A DNA stretch of 64,000 nt from positions 5,162,525 to 5,226,524 of the forward strand of contig NZ_CP012159.1 of NCBI RefSeq assembly GCF_001189295.1. The letters run 5' to 3'. The position numbers were made by a program, and so were the translations under genes. The notes under the pieces are model-generated. The model was given only the letters and a program-made list of their open reading frames with translations. It had not been told where the DNA came from and searched no databases. This document shows, one piece after another, positions 1-9,572 of this stretch. The stretch's first letter is position 1, and each line of letters starts with the position of its first letter. Source of the stretch: Chondromyces crocatus (GTDB lineage: Bacteria; Myxococcota_A; Polyangia; Polyangiales; Polyangiaceae).

Positions 1-996
<996 letters not shown>

Positions 997-1120
997 GATC
1001 AGGGGGCGCGGAGGGAAGGTCGGAGCCGTAGAGGGGTCGTCGCCCCCGGGCTCGTCGGGGAATCGCCACCCGTTCACTGGGGCTCTGAGAGCACGGGGGA
1101 CGGATGGTGCGGAGGCTACG

Positions 1121-1975
1121 TTGAATCTGAAACGCTACCGCGACTTCCTGATCGTGATCCTGGCGCTCGCGGTGCCGTTCTGGTTCCTGCGCGCGAGCAT
1201 GCGCGATCCGAAGCAGAACACCGGCGCAGACCGGGTGCTCGTCCGGATCGCGGCGCCCGTGCAGTACGCGGCCGCGACGCTGGCCCGCGGGATCTCGCAC
1301 ATCTGGGGCGATTACATCTACCTGGTCGACGTGAAGGAGGACAACGCGCGCCTCGCGTCCCAGATGGCCCGGCTGCGTGAGCGCGTGCGGCGCCTGGAGG
1401 CGCTGGAGGAAGAGAACCGGCGGCTGCGGCGTTTGCTCGATCTGCGGCAGAGTTTGCCCACCGACGTCGTGAGTGCGCAGGTGATCGGGAAAGATACGAA
1501 CGAGTTCTTCCGTGTGGCGCGTGTGACGCTGGATCGCGAGGCGCGGGACATCGGCCCGAACCTGCCCGTGCTATCGGCTGATGGCGTGGTCGGGACGACG
1601 TTGAAGAGCGCCGGGGACAGCGTGGATGTGCGGCTGGTGGTGGACGCCGGCAGCGGCGTCGACGTGGTCGTGGAGCGCACGGGGGCGCGTGGGTTCATCC
1701 GGGGGACGGGGGACGAGACGAAGTACGCCTGCAGCGTGGAGTACATGCAGCGCACCGACGAGGTCGAGGTCGGGGATCTGCTGGTCACGAGCGGCGTGGG
1801 GCGGCGGTTTCCCAAGGGGATCCCGGTGGGGACCGTGACGCAGGTGGTGCGGCGCGACTTCGGCATCTACCAGCAGGTGTTCGCAGCGCCGGCAGTGGAC
1901 TTCTCGCGGCTCGAAGAGGTGTTGATCGTCACCACCCCTCCGCCGGAGGAGTCGTCGGCCCAGAACCGGAGGTGA
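1121..1975 (+). CDS. mreC: Rod shape-determining protein MreC
   Basis: MreC is a bitopic inner-membrane scaffold that activates PBP2 and RodA during lateral wall growth. The 284-residue product has one N-terminal membrane segment at about residues 7-24. A strongly predicted coiled coil covers about residues 66-108 and is rich in RLRERVRRLE-type heptads. The periplasmic beta domain ends near residue 275, followed by a short polar tail. The start is TTG at 1121, chosen because GGAGG at 1111-1115 stands six bases upstream and the membrane segment follows directly. It lies between mreB and mreD, with a 10-base gap to mreD. Confidence 0.95.
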   Translation: MNLKRYRDFLIVILALAVPFWFLRASMRDPKQNTGADRVLVRIAAPVQYAAATLARGISHIWGDYIYLVDVKEDNARLASQMARLRERVRRLEALEEENRRLRRLLDLRQSLPTDVVSAQVIGKDTNEFFRVARVTLDREARDIGPNLPVLSADGVVGTTLKSAGDSVDVRLVVDAGSGVDVVVERTGARGFIRGTGDETKYACSVEYMQRTDEVEVGDLLVTSGVGRRFPKGIPVGTVTQVVRRDFGIYQQVFAAPAVDFSRLEEVLIVTTPPPEESSAQNRR

Positions 1976-1985
1976 GGAGGTCGGG

Positions 1986-2513
1986 ATGAGAAACTCTGCG
2001 TTCCTCGCCGTGGGCATCACGCTGCTGGTGATGCAGTCGAACCTCTTCCGGTTGATCGGGAAGCTCGACATCCCGGGCGCGACGCCGAGCCTGCTCCTGC
2101 CGCTCATCGTGTTCATGGGCGTCCACGAGTACTCGATGGCGCGTGGTGCCGCGCTGGCGTTCCTGCTGGGTTATCTGCTGGATCTGTTCGCCGGGGCGCC
2201 TGTCGGACTGTTCACCTTCATCACGGTGACCACGTTCGTGGTGGCGCGCGCCGCAGGGGTTCGCCTTGCGGCGCAGACGTTCTTGACCAAGCTTGCCCTC
2301 GCCTTCGTGTTCGGGCTGGTGGAGGGCGTGCTGGTGGTCATTCTGACGGCGATCTTCGGGGGTGACGCGGCGAGGCCACGGGCGCTGGCGTTGCTCGTGG
2401 CGCCGCACGCGGTGTCGACGGCCATCGTGGCGCCGCTCGTGTTCCGGCTGGCCGAGCGCGTGCATCAGATCACGATCACCGTGCCTCGGCCGGGTGAGGG
2501 AGGCGCGCGGTGA
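1986..2513 (+). CDS. mreD: Rod shape-determining protein MreD
   Basis: MreD is a small polytopic inner-membrane protein of the elongasome that works with MreC. The 175-residue product is almost entirely hydrophobic, with about five membrane segments, and has the family length. GAGGAGG lies just upstream of the ATG. Its stop overlaps the GTG start of the PBP2 gene by four bases, so the two are probably translationally coupled. The identification rests on hydrophobicity, size and position between mreC and mrdA rather than on a sharp sequence motif. Confidence 0.9.
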   Translation: MRNSAFLAVGITLLVMQSNLFRLIGKLDIPGATPSLLLPLIVFMGVHEYSMARGAALAFLLGYLLDLFAGAPVGLFTFITVTTFVVARAAGVRLAAQTFLTKLALAFVFGLVEGVLVVILTAIFGGDAARPRALALLVAPHAVSTAIVAPLVFRLAERVHQITITVPRPGEGGAR

Positions 2514-4501
2514 GCTTGCTGGTCCAGCGCTCCGACGTCAGCGAGTTCCGGCGGCGCTTCCGCTGGATCGCGCTGTTCATGCTGCTCGCGCTGCTCGGTC
2601 TCATCGTGAGGCTGTTCTACTTGCAGATCCTCGAGTCGGACGAGAACAGCGCGATCGCGCGCGAGAACATCGTCCGGAGGATCACGCTGGCGACGACGCG
2701 CGGGATCATCCGTGATCGCAACGGCGAGGTGCTGGCGGCGAGCCGGCCTTCGTACAACGTGTACGTGGTGCCTCGGCGTCTCGACATGGAGACGGTATGG
2801 CCGAGGTTGATGCAGTACCTGGGCGTGGGGGTCGACGAGCAGGCGCGCCTGCAGACGTTGATCACGGCGATCCGCGCCGGCGACAGCCCGCGGAAGAACC
2901 AGCAGATCCTGCTCAAGGAGGACATCTCCCGCGACGCGGTGGCGAGCCTCAAGACGCACGAGGCGGAGCTGCCGGGCATCGACGTGGTGCCCGTGCCGGT
3001 GCGCTACTACCCGTTCGAGGAGGTGGGGTCGCACGTGCTCGGCTACATGGCCGAGGTGGACGCGGAGCGGCTCGCGACGCTGCGCAGCGAGGGCTACGTG
3101 GAGGGGGATCGCCTCGGCGTGGTCGGGATCGAGCGGGCGTGGGAGAGCTACCTGCGGGGGACGCGCGGCTGGGAGAAGGTGCTGGTCGACGCGCGAGGGA
3201 GGCGGCGCCCGGGAGGCGAGGGGATCATCGATGATCCGCGGCGGGTGGATCCGATCCCGGGGCGCGATCTGCGGCTGACGCTGGATGCAGGCATCCAGAA
3301 GTCGATCGACAAGGCGATGCGCGGGCAGCTCGCCGGCGGTGTGGCGATGGTGGACGTGCGGACGGGGCGAATCCTCGGGCTGTACTCCAAGCCAGGCTAC
3401 GACTCGAACGCGCTCTCGGGCGGGTCGGGCAAGCAGGTGATCCGGGATGCGTTCCGGCGCCTCTACTCGGATCCGCTGAAGCCGGCGCTCGACAAGACGC
3501 TCTCGGGTGCGTACCCGCCGGGCTCGACGTTCAAACCGTTCACGGCGCTGGCCGCGCTGGAGAAGGGGCTCATCGATCCGCGGCAGGGCAGCCAGTGCCG
3601 GGGCGCGCTGACGTTCGGCAAGCGTACGTTCCGCTGCACGCACGTGCACGGCGCGGTGGCGATGCAGCGGGCGATCACCGTGTCCTGCAACGTGTACTTC
3701 TACCGGCTCGCCGCGGAGTACGGCGTCGGGATGGATCTCATCGCCGAGATGGGGCAGCGCTTCGGGTTCGGGGCGCGCACGGGCATCGGGATCAATGCCG
3801 AGGCAAGCGGGCGCATGCCGACGAAGGCGTGGATGACGCTCCGGAACAAGGGGCAATTCCGGCTGGGCTTCGGGTTGAATGCGGCCATCGGTCAAGGCGC
3901 GACGACGGTGACGGTGCTCCAGCTGGCGCTGGCGTACGCGGCGCTGGCCAATGGCGGGACGCTGTACCAGCCGCAGATCGTGCGCGCCGTGGAGACGTCC
4001 GCCGGGACGGTGGTGCAGGAGTTCTCGCCGCGCGTGCGGCGTCAGATCGAGCTGCGCCCGGAGAACCTGGATCTCGTGCACCGCGCCATGGTCGGCGGCG
4101 TGAACGAAGAGGGCGGGACCGCGTACCGGGTCCGCGTCGCCGGCGTCGACATGGCCGGCAAGACGGGCACCGCGCAGGTGTCGCACAAGCTCGCGCGCGG
4201 GCAGGAGGCGGAGAAGGTGTGGTACTTCAACCGCGAGCACGCCTGGTTCGCCGGCTACGCGCCGACACGGGCGCCCGAGGTCGCGGTGGTGGTGCTGGTC
4301 GAGCACGGCGGCGCAGGCGGTAAGCACGCAGCGCCGGTGGCGTTCGAGGTGATCCGGGCCTACCAGGAGCTGGAGCGTCAGCACCGCGAGGTGCAAACGA
4401 AGGGGCCGCCGAAGCCAGGCGCGAACCCCTCACAGGCAGGGTCGCGTCCAGGAGGCGAGCGGCCGCGCAAGCGTCCGGGTGGGCGAGGAGGTCCGCGATG
4501 A
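2510..4501 (+). CDS. mrdA: Penicillin-binding protein 2 (elongation transpeptidase)
   Basis: This class B penicillin-binding protein crosslinks peptidoglycan during cell elongation. The 663-residue protein has one N-terminal membrane anchor at about residues 21-40, a pedestal (dimerisation) domain and a transpeptidase domain. The catalytic motifs are complete: STFK with Ser339 and Lys342, SCN at 392-394, and KTG at 551-553. The tail after about residue 625 is rich in Pro, Gly, Arg and Lys, which is longer and more basic than in E. coli PBP2. The GTG start overlaps the mreD stop, and the stop overlaps the ATG of rodA (ATGA), which indicates tight coupling with RodA, its glycosyltransferase partner. 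Confidence 0.96.
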   Translation: MSLLVQRSDVSEFRRRFRWIALFMLLALLGLIVRLFYLQILESDENSAIARENIVRRITLATTRGIIRDRNGEVLAASRPSYNVYVVPRRLDMETVWPRLMQYLGVGVDEQARLQTLITAIRAGDSPRKNQQILLKEDISRDAVASLKTHEAELPGIDVVPVPVRYYPFEEVGSHVLGYMAEVDAERLATLRSEGYVEGDRLGVVGIERAWESYLRGTRGWEKVLVDARGRRRPGGEGIIDDPRRVDPIPGRDLRLTLDAGIQKSIDKAMRGQLAGGVAMVDVRTGRILGLYSKPGYDSNALSGGSGKQVIRDAFRRLYSDPLKPALDKTLSGAYPPGSTFKPFTALAALEKGLIDPRQGSQCRGALTFGKRTFRCTHVHGAVAMQRAITVSCNVYFYRLAAEYGVGMDLIAEMGQRFGFGARTGIGINAEASGRMPTKAWMTLRNKGQFRLGFGLNAAIGQGATTVTVLQLALAYAALANGGTLYQPQIVRAVETSAGTVVQEFSPRVRRQIELRPENLDLVHRAMVGGVNEEGGTAYRVRVAGVDMAGKTGTAQVSHKLARGQEAEKVWYFNREHAWFAGYAPTRAPEVAVVVLVEHGGAGGKHAAPVAFEVIRAYQELERQHREVQTKGPPKPGANPSQAGSRPGGERPRKRPGGRGGPR

Positions 4502-5631
4502 TCAGCGATGGGCTGGCAGGTGAAGAGCGTGACCATTTCGACTGGCCGCTGTTCATCGGCACGGTGCTGATCGGTGTGCTCGGGGTGATCAACCTCTACA
4601 GCGCGACCAGCGTGTACTCGGGGGCGCGCGCCGAGCTGTACATCAGCCAGGTTTACTGGCTGTTCGTCGGTGGGATCATCGGGGGCGTGCTGGTCGCGAT
4701 CGACTACAGGCACCTCGAGCGGCTCGGGTACATCCTGTACACCTTCGGGGTCTTCTCGCTGGCACTGGTGTTCGTCCTCGCGAAGGACGTGCGCGGCTCC
4801 GCGCGCTGGATCGAGTTCGGCGCGTTCCGCTTTCAGCCCAGCGAGTTCATGAAGATCTTTCTGGTGATCGCGCTGGCGAAGTTCCTGCACGACGATCCGC
4901 GCAACGAGGGGCGCACGCTGCGAGATCTGGCAATACCCGCGGCGTTGACGGCGGTGCCGGCGCTGCTGGTGCTGAAGCAGCCCGATCTGGGGACGGCGTC
5001 GATCCTGACCTTCGTCTTCCTCACCATCGCAGCACTGACCAAGCTGCGCTGGAAGAGCATCGTCCTCTTCCTGGGGACGGTGATCGCCTCGATGCCGATC
5101 ATCTGGACGTATGTGTTGCTGCCGTACCAGAAGGACCGTGTCCGGGTGTTCCTCAACCCGGAGGGCGATCTGCTGCGGCGCGGGTGGCACGCCTACAACT
5201 CGCGTGTGGCGATCGGTGATGGGGGGCTGTTCGGGAGCGGCTACCTGAAGGGGACGCAGAACCAGTTCCTCTTCTTGCCCGACCAGTACACGGACTTCCC
5301 GTTCCCGGTGTTTGCCGAGGAGTGGGGTTTCATCGGCAGCGTGACGCTGGTGCTGATCTACGCCTTTCTCTCGCTCTGGGGGATCCGCATCGCGTCGCAG
5401 GCGAAGGATCGCTTCGGCGCGGTGCTGGGGATCGGGTGTTCGGCAATCCTTTTCTGGCACGCGCTCATCAACATGGGGATGACCTCGGGCATCTTCCCGG
5501 TGGTCGGTGTGACGCTGCCGCTGTTCTCGTATGGCGGATCGAGCGTCTGCACGGTGATGATCGCGCTCTCCCTCCTGATGAGCGTGTCGGTGCGGCGCTA
5601 CTCGGGGGTGCCGTCGATGGATCGGCTCTAG
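4498..5631 (+). CDS. rodA: Peptidoglycan glycosyltransferase RodA (SEDS family)
   Basis: RodA polymerises lipid II into glycan strands with PBP2 as partner. The 377-residue protein is polytopic, with about ten membrane segments. It shows the SEDS family conservation, for example FQPSEFMK near residue 115, the loop segment DQYTDFPFPVFAEEWGF near residue 262, and GMTSGIFPVVGVTLPLFSYG near the C terminus. It is the last gene of the mre-mrd operon and its ATG overlaps the mrdA stop. Its stop codon overlaps by four bases the stop codon of the convergent MglA-like gene, so there is no room for an intergenic terminator. Confidence 0.96.
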   Translation: MISDGLAGEERDHFDWPLFIGTVLIGVLGVINLYSATSVYSGARAELYISQVYWLFVGGIIGGVLVAIDYRHLERLGYILYTFGVFSLALVFVLAKDVRGSARWIEFGAFRFQPSEFMKIFLVIALAKFLHDDPRNEGRTLRDLAIPAALTAVPALLVLKQPDLGTASILTFVFLTIAALTKLRWKSIVLFLGTVIASMPIIWTYVLLPYQKDRVRVFLNPEGDLLRRGWHAYNSRVAIGDGGLFGSGYLKGTQNQFLFLPDQYTDFPFPVFAEEWGFIGSVTLVLIYAFLSLWGIRIASQAKDRFGAVLGIGCSAILFWHALINMGMTSGIFPVVGVTLPLFSYGGSSVCTVMIALSLLMSVSVRRYSGVPSMDRL

Positions 5632-7103
5632 AGCGCCATCTGGGCGAGGCGGGCGCCGATCACGAAGCCGAACGCCGAGAGCGCGTCACGGGCAGAGATC
5701 TCGGCTCCTGCCTGGGCTTTGTGCGTCAGGGCGCGGAATGCGAGGTAGCGCCGCCCATCCAGGCCGAGAAGCAAGGGAATCACCGCCGGATCCCGCGCTG
5801 CATGCGTGGCGCCGAAGAGGTCTGCGGCGTGCTCGGTGAGGCGGAGGAGGAGGGCGTCGGCCCGGAGGATTGCGCGGGCATACTGCCCGCCAGCGATGGC
5901 GCTCTCGACGTCCGCGCACAGCTCGCGCTCACCAGGGGGCCAGAGCAAGGCGAACGAGACGCCACGCCGTGAATCGATGGCGGCTTTTCGCAGGGCCTCC
6001 GAGGGAGGGATGTCGTCCTCGGAGGACGCGCGTGCGTCGAGATCCTCGAGCAGCGAGCCTGTGGCCGTCTCCGGGGGATCTTCGCCTGGCAAGGGGAGGA
6101 GATCGTTCTCGTCGCTCGAGACGATCGGATCGTACGACGAGGTGAGATCGTCCTCGCTGCCGATCCCGGCATCGTCACGGGGGAGAAAGAGTTCGTTGCC
6201 GTCCGGGATGACGGTCCGCGCCGAGCTGAGTTCGTCGGAGCTGACGGCTTCGGAGCTGACGGCTTCGGAGCTGAACGCGTCGGAGCTGAGCGCGTCGGAG
6301 CTGAGCGCGTCGCTGCCGAGCGTCTCGGAGCCGGCCTCTTCCGAGACGGGCTCTTCGATGGTCGCGTTCGGCGGCATGGAGGACCACGTGGTGTGCGGGG
6401 CGCTCACGCGGGAGACCACGGGCTCGTACGCGAGCTGGGGTGAGGCGTCGCGCAGCGCCGTGACGAGGCCGCCCTCGATGGCGTCGAAGGTGGCGCCGAA
6501 GCCGGTCACCTCTTCGGGGAGGCGCTGCTCGAAGGCGCGCAGGACCCGCTCGCTGATGATCTCCAGGCCTTCGAAGACGCCGAGGCCGGTACGCGCCGAG
6601 GCGGGAACGGAGATGGCGTTGAAGGGGTTCAGCATCTCGTCGAGATCCTCGATCGACAGGAGGTCGGGGAGATCTCGCTTGTTGTGCTGGAAGACGAGGG
6701 GGATCTGGCCGAGCTCTCGGCCTTGCTCGGCGAGGTTCTCGCGCAGGTTCTCGAGGCTCTCCAGGTTGGCGTCGGCGCGGGCAGACTGGGAGTCGCTGAC
6801 GAACACGATGCCGTCGGCGCCGGTGAGCACCAGCTTGCGTGTGGCGTTGAAGTAGACCTGACCGGGGACGGTGAAGAGCTGGAGCCGTACGTTCATTCCA
6901 CGTACGGGCGGGAGGCGGACCGGCAAGAAGTCGAAGTAGAGGGTTCGATCGACAGGGGTCGCCAGCGAGACCAGCTTTCCCCGGTGCTCTGGCTTGGTGG
7001 TCCGGTGGAGGTATTCGAGGGTAGTCGTCTTCCCGCCCAGGCCGGGGCCGTAGTAGACGACCTTGAAGACGAGCTCGCGGGAGAGCGGGTTTACCGAAGC
7101 CAT
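5628..7103 (-). CDS. MglA-like Ras-family GTPase with long acidic C-terminal extension
   Basis: The first 205 residues closely resemble MglA, the small GTPase that sets leading-pole polarity for gliding motility in myxobacteria. Visible motifs are the P-loop GPGLGGKTT at residues 19-27, the switch region SLATPVDRTLYFDFLP, TVPGQVYFNA in place of a classical DxxG, and the base-recognition motif HNKRDLPD. MglA itself is about 195 residues. This protein adds about 285 residues, beginning with a Ser/Asp/Glu-rich low-complexity stretch encoded by 15-bp repeats and ending in an uncharacterised helical region. It converges on rodA with a 4-bp overlap. MglA is known to work with MreB, so the position beside the mre operon is suggestive. 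It is a paralogue rather than mglA proper, and no mglB is adjacent. Confidence 0.87.
   Translation of the reverse strand: MASVNPLSRELVFKVVYYGPGLGGKTTTLEYLHRTTKPEHRGKLVSLATPVDRTLYFDFLPVRLPPVRGMNVRLQLFTVPGQVYFNATRKLVLTGADGIVFVSDSQSARADANLESLENLRENLAEQGRELGQIPLVFQHNKRDLPDLLSIEDLDEMLNPFNAISVPASARTGLGVFEGLEIISERVLRAFEQRLPEEVTGFGATFDAIEGGLVTALRDASPQLAYEPVVSRVSAPHTTWSSMPPNATIEEPVSEEAGSETLGSDALSSDALSSDAFSSEAVSSEAVSSDELSSARTVIPDGNELFLPRDDAGIGSEDDLTSSYDPIVSSDENDLLPLPGEDPPETATGSLLEDLDARASSEDDIPPSEALRKAAIDSRRGVSFALLWPPGERELCADVESAIAGGQYARAILRADALLLRLTEHAADLFGATHAARDPAVIPLLLGLDGRRYLAFRALTHKAQAGAEISARDALSAFGFVIGARLAQMAL
6235..6324. repeat. 15-bp tandem repeat inside the MglA-like gene
   Basis: Six imperfect copies of a 15-base unit starting TCGGAGCTGA occur back to back. 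On the coding (-) strand they give the low-complexity series SSDAL, SSDAL, SSDAF, SSEAV, SSEAV just after the GTPase domain. The repeat keeps the reading frame, so its copy number can change the acidic linker length without breaking the protein. Confidence 0.8.
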
Positions 7104-7166
7104 GGGCTCGGTGCGGGACGATACCCGAGCGTGGGGCCAGGAAGCGAGTATGCAGACGACCGGAGG

Positions 7167-7191
7167 GTCGGGTAGGGTCGAGTCACCCGAC
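7167..7191 (-). terminator. Hairpin downstream of the PA14 lipoprotein gene
   Basis: GTCGGGT at 7167-7173 pairs perfectly with ACCCGAC at 7185-7191 around an 11-base loop. It lies 22 bases beyond the stop of the PA14 gene and upstream of the MglA-like start. There is no U-tract, so termination is only suggested. Confidence 0.3.
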
Positions 7192-7213
7192 GCACCCCGT
7201 CAGTGGACGCCCT

Positions 7214-7939
7214 TCAGCGGACGCCCTTGAGAGGAGAGAGCTTGCCGTCCTGCCCCATGAGAACCTTCAGGGCGACGGAACCTCGGGCTGCCTGGAAATA
7301 GTCCAGCCGGAGCCAGTGGGCTCCTGCGGCCAGCGTGACCTCGCCCTCGGCGGTCTTGGCGGTGTGCACGCCGTCGTTGTCCACGACCAGCTTGTCGTCG
7401 ATGAAGAGCTTCGCCCCGTCGTCGGAAGTGAGCTGGAACTGGTACTTGCCTTGCTTGGCGATGTCGAAGCGGCCTTCGTACTTGATGTAGAACCAGTCGT
7501 TCTGGACGAGGGCGCCAGGGAACCCGGCCGAGAACTCCTGGGGCTCGATCTCGAAGCGGTCGGTGTAGACCACGGCGAACGGGACCAGGAGGCTGGTGCT
7601 CGTGGGGAGCTTCTCGGTGCTGTCCGGGAGGACATAGGCCAGCCCCTGGAAGGCGCCAGCGCGGCCGCTGCCAAAGGCGTTTGGAGAGGTGATGCGGGTC
7701 GCCGTCGCCGGGACCTTGGGGTGCTGGCGGGTGGTGGTGGTGGCGGGGGTCGCGGGGGTCGTGGTGTTGGTGGTCTTCCCGGACCGGGGAGGGGGAGGGG
7801 CGGGGGCTTTGCCGCGCTGGGCGTTTCCACCCTGCTGCGGTTGCTGGGCCCCGCCGCCGGTCGTGATCTCGAGCGTGCAGCCGCCGATCAGGCACGCCGC
7901 CAGCAAGGGGGTTACGAGTCGGGTCGTGGTGCGAAGCAT
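7214..7939 (-). CDS. PA14-domain lipoprotein
   Basis: The 241-residue product begins with a lipoprotein signal peptide ending in LIGGC, so Cys21 is the predicted lipidation site. A Gln/Gly- and Pro/Thr-rich linker follows to about residue 75. The C-terminal half is a PA14-like beta domain: NDWFYIKYEGRFDI, then YQFQLTSDDGAKLFIDDKLV and HWLRLDYFQA are the characteristic strands and the Asp-rich ligand loop. PA14 domains usually bind carbohydrate or occur in adhesins and glycosidases. No catalytic domain is present, so a cell-surface binding role is likely. The ATG at 7939 is preferred over 7945 because AGGAG is six bases before the former but touches the latter. Its last coding bases are duplicated just past the stop (GGACGCCCTT twice), a small local tandem duplication. 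Confidence 0.75.
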   Translation of the reverse strand: MLRTTTRLVTPLLAACLIGGCTLEITTGGGAQQPQQGGNAQRGKAPAPPPPRSGKTTNTTTPATPATTTTRQHPKVPATATRITSPNAFGSGRAGAFQGLAYVLPDSTEKLPTSTSLLVPFAVVYTDRFEIEPQEFSAGFPGALVQNDWFYIKYEGRFDIAKQGKYQFQLTSDDGAKLFIDDKLVVDNDGVHTAKTAEGEVTLAAGAHWLRLDYFQAARGSVALKVLMGQDGKLSPLKGVR

Positions 7940-7945
7940 GATCAT

Positions 7946-7950
7946 CTCCT
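7946..7950 (-). promoter_or_regulatory. Ribosome binding site deciding the PA14 gene start
   Basis: AGGAG on the minus strand lies six bases before the ATG at 7939 and directly abuts the other possible ATG at 7945, which it would not serve. This decides the start. Confidence 0.6.
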
Positions 7951-8187
7951 CGAAAGCGACGATGGTGCAGCCTTAGACGGTCGAGTGCGCCGGAGCAATC
8001 ACCGGGGGCGGCAGGAAACTGGGTGTGCTGGTCCAAACAGCCGAAATCCAGCTGGTTTTCGAGGAGAGCGTCGTTCGACTTGGAGGACTGGTGGGCGCTG
8101 GTGCGGCGGGGTGACGCCCTCGCCGCATGGGCGCGAGAGGAGGGGGAGCCATGTGGAGGAGGAAGGCAGGAAGGGGAGGGCCAGCGC

Positions 8188-9198
8188 TCAGGTGGCTCCG
8201 GTCCGCGTCGGCGCGCGCGCTTCACGCTGGTCGGGGCGTGGGGCTCCGGGGTTCTCGCGGGGGGCCTCGGGGGTCTCGTGAGAAGAAGGAGCGCGGTTCT
8301 GACCGAGCAGGTCTTGTTCCCACAATCGCCAGTGAGGAGAGCGCAGCGCGAGGAGCACGGAGGCGATGCTGATGAGGAGCCCCAGCGCCGCCGAGAGGTT
8401 CACCAGAAACTCGACCCGGCTGCGGGGCCTGGCCTGGAAACCGCGCTGCCTGCCGGCGAAGACCAGACCGAAGATGATGCCCAGGAGGAGGCCTCCGATG
8501 TGTGCGGCATTGTTGGCGCGGATCATCAGTCCGAAGACGAGGCTGTAGAACACAGCCTGAACGGCGAACTGCTTCCACCGTGGGTCCCGCAAGCGCAGCA
8601 GGACGCCCAGGATCAACCCCATGATCCCGAAGATGGCGCCGCTCGCGCCGGCAGTCGGGATGGCATAGGGGCTCGGGGAGACGATCGTCCCCCAGAGCAC
8701 ACTCGCGAGGAAGCCGAAGATCCCGGTGCATACATACGTGATGACGAGCCGGGCCGACCCCACCGCGGGCTCTGCGATGCGGGAGAGGTTGATCAGCGCG
8801 AGCATGTTCAGCCCGAAGTGGAGCACACTGAAGTGCACGAACACTGCGGAGAGCATGCGCCAGGGTTCCTGGACGAGTGCAGCAGGGCTGATCAGCAGGG
8901 CGCCGAAGCGGAGGGCGCCGAGGATGACCACCTTGCTGCTGTCCAGCAGGATCGGTACCGAGCCGCGGGGGAGCCAGACCGCGAGCTGGCCGGCGAACAC
9001 GAACGTGGTGAGCGCGAGAAGGACCTTCGAGGCCAGCAGCCGCTCGCCGCCCAGCCGGCCGCTCACGCGCGCTGCACCCACGGCCACGGCGGAAAGCGGC
9101 GTCCCGCATCGGATGCAGTGGTCGAAGTCGGCGCCGTTCAGGGCGTTGCATCGCGCGCAAGGGCGAAGGCGTGAGCCCCCAGGTTGTCCAGCGCTCAC
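8188..9198 (-). CDS. Rhomboid-family intramembrane serine protease with N-terminal zinc ribbon
   Basis: Rhomboids cleave membrane proteins within the bilayer. With the GTG start at 9198 the protein has 336 residues. Cysteines 14, 17, 28 and 31 (CARC and CIRC) form an N-terminal zinc ribbon. About six or seven membrane segments follow. The rhomboid signatures are HFGLN (His127, Asn131), the catalytic GASG with Ser186, and AAHIGG with the dyad His233. The C terminus is a proline- and arginine-rich tail of about 55 residues. The reading frame is open further upstream, but GGGAGG at 9205-9210 stands six bases before this GTG and the upstream extension is Arg-rich and unconvincing. The gene diverges from the sigma factor gene. 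Its substrate is unknown. Confidence 0.9.
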   Translation of the reverse strand: MSAGQPGGSRLRPCARCNALNGADFDHCIRCGTPLSAVAVGAARVSGRLGGERLLASKVLLALTTFVFAGQLAVWLPRGSVPILLDSSKVVILGALRFGALLISPAALVQEPWRMLSAVFVHFSVLHFGLNMLALINLSRIAEPAVGSARLVITYVCTGIFGFLASVLWGTIVSPSPYAIPTAGASGAIFGIMGLILGVLLRLRDPRWKQFAVQAVFYSLVFGLMIRANNAAHIGGLLLGIIFGLVFAGRQRGFQARPRSRVEFLVNLSAALGLLISIASVLLALRSPHWRLWEQDLLGQNRAPSSHETPEAPRENPGAPRPDQREARAPTRTGAT

Positions 9199-9204
9199 GT
9201 CGAA

Positions 9205-9210
9205 CCTCCC
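9205..9210 (-). promoter_or_regulatory. Ribosome binding site deciding the rhomboid start
   Basis: GGGAGG on the minus strand lies six bases before the GTG at 9198. It supports this start over the longer open frame reaching 9357. Confidence 0.6.
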
Positions 9211-9559
9211 AGGGGGACCCCGCTCGTCGTCCCGCTGGACGGGCCATCGCTCCAGGCGTTCATGGCGGCTCACTCTGGTCGCAGCCGTCCGTAAGGTCCA
9301 CGGCTTTCCTCCGTTGTCCTTTCGTGGATGCTGTGGTCCTCGAACGAACCCTGCCACGGTCCGACCGGACCGTCTGGCCGTCAGGAGATGGCGGTGCGAC
9401 GTCGGCCCCCATCGGCCTCCGCCCAGCCCGGGGGGCGGCGGAGCTGGTCTCGCGCCAGCATCGGCTCTTCTCGCGCGTCCCAGCTCGGGTCGCGGGGCGG
9501 GGGGCGCAGGTCGCTCCGTGGGAGGAGCGGAAGGCTGGGCGGGGCGTGTCGCGTCCGGC

Positions 9560-9565
9560 TATGGT
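9560..9565 (+). promoter_or_regulatory. Candidate -10 box TATGGT for a leaderless sigma factor mRNA
   Basis: TATGGT lies seven bases before the GTG at 9573, and neither possible start has a Shine-Dalgarno sequence. The same 12-mer GCTATGGTCGCG recurs at 20787-20798, six bases before the effective start of another gene. Both fit a -10 element driving leaderless transcripts. No convincing -35 was seen. Confidence 0.4.
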
Positions 9566-9572
9566 CGCGTCC

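Larger units (their letters stand above)
9199..9572. other. Divergent intergenic region between rhomboid and sigma factor genes
   Basis: This stretch of about 370 bases separates two divergent genes and should hold promoters for both. The only clear signals are the ribosome binding site of the rhomboid gene at 9205-9210 and a TATGGT box at 9560-9565 pointing toward the sigma gene. Open frames through it are Arg/Pro-rich and look like artefacts of high GC. Confidence 0.5.

Noticed and set aside
2465-4396. Long minus-strand frame of 643 codons opposite mrdA
   Set aside because: His/Arg/Pro-rich antisense artefact of a gene with clear PBP2 motifs on the other strand.
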